In this document: positions 61,403-64,000 of the stretch, one piece after another | Position numbering within the stretch: position 1 is the first letter of the stretch | Layout of the letters: the number at the start of each line of letters is the position of its first letter | Origin: Tsukamurella sp. TY48 | GTDB taxonomy: Bacteria; Actinomycetota; Actinomycetes; Mycobacteriales; Mycobacteriaceae | Assembly: GCF_019656655.1 (NCBI RefSeq) | Contig: NZ_BPMV01000001.1 | Location: 3,038,001-3,102,000, forward strand | Direction: 5' to 3' | DNA length: 64,000 bases | Program-made: the position numbers and the translations under genes | Notes under the pieces: generated by a model | What the model was told of the DNA's origin: nothing | The model's database searches: none | What the model saw: only the letters and a program-made list of their open reading frames with translations

Positions 61403-62578
61403 TCAGCGGGTCAGACAGTGCCGGTAGACGTCCAGCGTCTGCGCGGCGATCGATTCCCAGCTGAATTCGGCGATGGCCCGCTGCCGGCCGGCGGCGCCGA
61501 AGGCCGCGGCCCGGTCCGGCGCGGCGGCGAGGGCGTTGACCGCGGCGGCGAGATCGGCCTCGAAGGCCGCGGTATCCGCCTCGTCGTAGTGCACCAGCGT
61601 GCCGGTCACGCCGTCGGCCACCACCTCCGGGATGCCGCCCACATCGGAGGCGACCACGGCGGTACCGCAGGCCATCGCCTCCAGGTTCACGATCCCGAGC
61701 GGCTCGTAGACCGAGGGGCACACGAAGACCGTGGCGGCGGAGAGGATCTCGCGCACCTGAGGGGTGGGCAGCATGTCCTGGATCCAGAAGACACCATCGC
61801 GCGAGTCGGCGAGTTCGGCCACCGCCGCAGCGGTCTCGGCGGCGATCTCGAGGGTGTCCGGTGCACCGGCGCAGAGCACCAGCTGCACCTCCGGGGCGAA
61901 GCCGTGCGCGGCGGCGACCAGGTGCCGTACTCCCTTCTGCCGGGTGATCCGGCCGACGAAGGCGACGATCGGCCGGTCCGGGTCCACGCCCCGCGCCGTG
62001 AGCGGTGATCCTTCGCCGAACGCCGGCACCGGGTGCCAGACCTCGGTGTCGATCCCGTTGCGCACCACGTGCACCCGGTCGGCGTCGAGCCGCGGGTACG
62101 CGTCGAGGACGTCGTCGGCCATGCCGCGGCTCACGGCGATCACGGCGTCGGCGTATTCGATCGCATTGCGCTCGGCCCAACTCGACAGCCGGTAGCCGCC
62201 GCCCAACTGCTCGGCCTTCCACGGCCGCCGCGGCTCCAGCGAATGGGCCGTGAGCACGTGCGGCACCCCGTAGAGCTGCGCCGCGAGGTGTCCGGCCAGG
62301 CCGGTGTACCAGGTGTGGCTGTGCACCACGTCCGCACCCTGCGCGCGGTCCACCATGCGCAGATCGGTCGAGAACATCTGCAGGGCCGTGTTCGCGCCGG
62401 CGAGTGCGGGGTCCGGGTCCGAGACGGTCACGTCGTTCATCTCCGGGCGGGGCGCCCCCATGCAGTGCACGTCCACGGTGCACAGTTCGCGCAACCGGGC
62501 GACCAGCTCCGTGACGTGAACGCCCGCTCCGCCGTACACCTCCGGCGGATACTCCCTGGTCATCATCGCAACGCGCAT
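61403..62578 (-). CDS. glgM: Glycogen-type glycosyltransferase GlgM (alpha-maltose-1-phosphate synthase)
   Basis: 391 residues, GT4 fold. N-terminal MTREYPPEVYGGAGVHVTEL, C-terminal EPLGIVNLEAMACGTAVVAS with the E-x7-E motif. The mycobacterial orthologue (Rv1212c) makes maltose-1-phosphate from ADP-glucose for the GlgE alpha-glucan pathway and also elongates glycogen. It faces glgC, which supplies ADP-glucose, from a divergent promoter region. TACCGT on this strand ends six bases before the ATG. Confidence 0.94.
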   Translation of the reverse strand: MRVAMMTREYPPEVYGGAGVHVTELVARLRELCTVDVHCMGAPRPEMNDVTVSDPDPALAGANTALQMFSTDLRMVDRAQGADVVHSHTWYTGLAGHLAAQLYGVPHVLTAHSLEPRRPWKAEQLGGGYRLSSWAERNAIEYADAVIAVSRGMADDVLDAYPRLDADRVHVVRNGIDTEVWHPVPAFGEGSPLTARGVDPDRPIVAFVGRITRQKGVRHLVAAAHGFAPEVQLVLCAGAPDTLEIAAETAAAVAELADSRDGVFWIQDMLPTPQVREILSAATVFVCPSVYEPLGIVNLEAMACGTAVVASDVGGIPEVVADGVTGTLVHYDEADTAAFEADLAAAVNALAAAPDRAAAFGAAGRQRAIAEFSWESIAAQTLDVYRHCLTR

Positions 62579-62753
62579 GCGCCCACGGTAGAGGGTGCGG
62601 TGCGCGCGTGCAGCGGGTTCGTCGCACGCCCGGCCCGCTGTTCGCCTGGGCGTCGGCCTCCGGTCGTCTGCGGTTCGTCGTGTCCGCGTGGTGCTCGTCT
62701 CGAACGGCGCGGAACCCTGCACGGGGCCGCCCTGAGGCGATAGCGTGGCACCC

Positions 62754-63971
62754 GTGAGCAGACAGCCGCGTGTCCTCGGGATCGTCCTCGCCGGCGGTGA
62801 GGGAAAGCGCCTCTATCCGCTGACCGCGGACCGGGCGAAGCCGGCGGTGCCCTTCGGGGGCTCGTACCGGCTGATCGACTTCGTGCTGTCGAATCTGGTG
62901 AACGCCGGATATCAGCGCCTGTGCGTTCTCACCCAGTACAAATCGCATTCGCTCGACCGGCACATCAGCCAGACCTGGCGCATGTTCGGTTTCCGCGGCG
63001 AGTACATCACCCCGGTTCCGGCCCAGCAGCGCATGGGCAAGCGCTGGTTCACCGGCAGTGCGGACGCGATCTACCAGTCGATGAACCTGATCACCGACGA
63101 CGATCCGGATTACATCGTGGTCTTCGGTGCCGACCACGTGTACCGGATGGATCCGTCGCAGATGGTGCAGGCGCACATCGAATCCGGGGCCGGCGTCACC
63201 GTGGCCGGGATCCGGGTGCCGCGCGCGGAGGCGAAGGCCTTCGGCTGCATCGAGGCCGACGATTCGGGCCGGATCACCCAGTTCCTGGAGAAGCCGGCCG
63301 ATCCGCCCGGTACGCCGGACGATCCGGACGTGACCTTCGCGTCGATGGGCAACTACGTCTTCAGCCGCCAGGCCCTCGTGGACGCGATCATCGCGGACGC
63401 GGAGAACGCCGATTCGGATCACGATATGGGCGGCGACATCATCCCCGCCTTCGTCGCCGCGGGCGAGGCCGCGGTGTACGACTTCAGCGACAACAAGGTT
63501 CCCGGCGCCACGGAGCGCGATGCGGGCTACTGGCGCGACGTGGGCACGATCGACGCCTTCTACGACGCGCACATGGACCTGGTCTCGGTGTACCCGATCT
63601 TCAACCTCTACAACCGGCAGTGGCCGATCCGCTGCGAGAACGACAACCTGCCGCCCGCCAAGTTCGCGCGCGGCGGCCTGGCACAGGAGTCCATGGTGGG
63701 GGCGGGCAGCATCATCTCCGGTGCCACGGTGCGCAATTCGGTGATCGGTGCGAACGTCACGATCGGCGACGGTGCCACCGTCGAGGGATCGGTGCTCATG
63801 CCCGGCGTCCGGATCGAGCCGGGTGCCGTGGTGCGCAAGGCGATCCTGGACAAGAACGTGGTGGTGGGCCGCGGGGAGATCCTCGGGGTGAACCTCGACC
63901 GCGAACGCGAGCGCTTCGACGTCTCGGCCGGTGGTGTGGTCACCGTGGGCAAGGGCATCCGGATCGGTTGA
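62754..63971 (+). CDS. glgC: Glucose-1-phosphate adenylyltransferase
   Basis: 405 residues. Makes ADP-glucose from glucose-1-phosphate and ATP, feeding GlgM. The N-terminal nucleotidyltransferase domain has [13 protein letters not shown] and the conserved [11 protein letters not shown]; the C-terminal left-handed beta-helix begins about residue 310 ([21 protein letters not shown]). GTG 62754 follows TAGCGT (62741-62746) by seven bases; GTG 62745 lies inside that hexamer and is unlikely. Confidence 0.96.
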   Translation: MSRQPRVLGIVLAGGEGKRLYPLTADRAKPAVPFGGSYRLIDFVLSNLVNAGYQRLCVLTQYKSHSLDRHISQTWRMFGFRGEYITPVPAQQRMGKRWFTGSADAIYQSMNLITDDDPDYIVVFGADHVYRMDPSQMVQAHIESGAGVTVAGIRVPRAEAKAFGCIEADDSGRITQFLEKPADPPGTPDDPDVTFASMGNYVFSRQALVDAIIADAENADSDHDMGGDIIPAFVAAGEAAVYDFSDNKVPGATERDAGYWRDVGTIDAFYDAHMDLVSVYPIFNLYNRQWPIRCENDNLPPAKFARGGLAQESMVGAGSIISGATVRNSVIGANVTIGDGATVEGSVLMPGVRIEPGAVVRKAILDKNVVVGRGEILGVNLDRERERFDVSAGGVVTVGKGIRIG

Positions 63972-63977
63972 TCCCGC

Positions 63978-63991
63978 CGGGCGGCCGCCCG
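63978..63991. terminator. GC-rich palindrome after glgC
   Basis: CGGGCGGCCGCCCG is a perfect 14-bp palindrome starting 7 bp after the glgC stop. It lacks a T-run. A TCA at 63992-63994 could be the stop of a convergent gene beyond the window, but nothing more of it is visible. Confidence 0.45.
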
Positions 63992-64000
63992 TCAGCGCAG

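Noticed and set aside
1-64000. tRNA, rRNA, CRISPR, prophage or insertion sequence
   Set aside because: No cloverleaf-type sequence, spaced repeat array, transposase, integrase or phage structural gene was seen on either strand by reading; a dedicated scan would be needed to be certain for tRNAs.

Overview
The window is a high-GC actinobacterial chromosome segment. Its gene content points to the mycolic-acid order Mycobacteriales: LpqW, mycothiol synthesis (mshB), coenzyme F420 synthesis (fbiC), the glucosylglycerate/methylglucose-polysaccharide enzyme GpgS, and GlgM/GlgC. The runs typA-lpqW-mshB-(membrane protein)-fbiC, fdxC-dapC, dapD/dapE, and LOG-fadD6-folP2-gpgS-(DivIVA-like)-(DUF3117)-glgM/glgC follow the gene order I know from Mycobacterium tuberculosis around Rv1165-Rv1213. 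I suspect a Tsukamurella- or Gordonia-like organism, but the genus is not proven here. I saw no tRNA, rRNA, CRISPR array, insertion sequence, prophage or origin.

Layout. 1-5.5 kb: an ECF sigma factor coupled to a DUF4349 membrane protein, a HAD phosphatase, and an ABC exporter with an ArsR-type regulator. 5.6-11.5 kb: a valine/branched-chain acyl-CoA catabolic operon (mmsA, acyl-CoA dehydrogenase, mmsB, MarR regulator) divergent from an acyl-CoA synthetase, with an 18-bp palindrome between them. 11.5-14.5 kb: an MFS efflux pump and three transcription-factor genes. 14.5-16.4 kb: leuA preceded by a 15-residue leucine leader peptide and two crossing RNA stems. 16.5-21.2 kb: glycogen phosphorylase, a ROK-type kinase and a WS/DGAT-like protein in an overlapping operon. 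21.2-24.3 kb: a LacI/MFS pair with a clear operator, and a CPBP protein. 24.4-31.4 kb: a GT87 glycosyltransferase, a thiamine-type ABC importer and a GMC oxidoreductase. 31.4-34.7 kb: a DUF222/HNH protein, a CDF metal transporter, a TetR regulator, and a small Cys-rich basic protein under a probable iron box. 34.9-43.3 kb: typA, then five genes from lpqW onward joined by 4-nt GTGA overlaps. 43.3-48.5 kb: nupC, fdxC, dapC and a compact cluster described below. 48.6-64 kb: diaminopimelate genes, mgtE, two LOG proteins, fadD6, folP2, gpgS, a self-contained membrane-protein/repressor operon, a tandem-MerR regulator with an erythromycin-esterase-like enzyme, rlmA, glgM and glgC.

The most interesting part is 46,085-47,980. 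A DUF692 (MNIO, multinuclear iron oxidase) enzyme is followed by two small membrane-anchored peptides with low-complexity Gly/Cys and Ser/Cys tails, then by a 134-residue protein placed like a substrate-recognition partner. This is the architecture expected of a RiPP (post-translationally modified peptide) pathway, and it is translationally joined to the lysine gene dapC. I know of no characterised product for such a cluster.

Many genes (about 18) have a TANNNT hexamer ending 6-8 nt before an ATG/GTG and no Shine-Dalgarno sequence, as expected for leaderless mRNAs of this order. Functions below are inferred from motifs and synteny; no database search was run.
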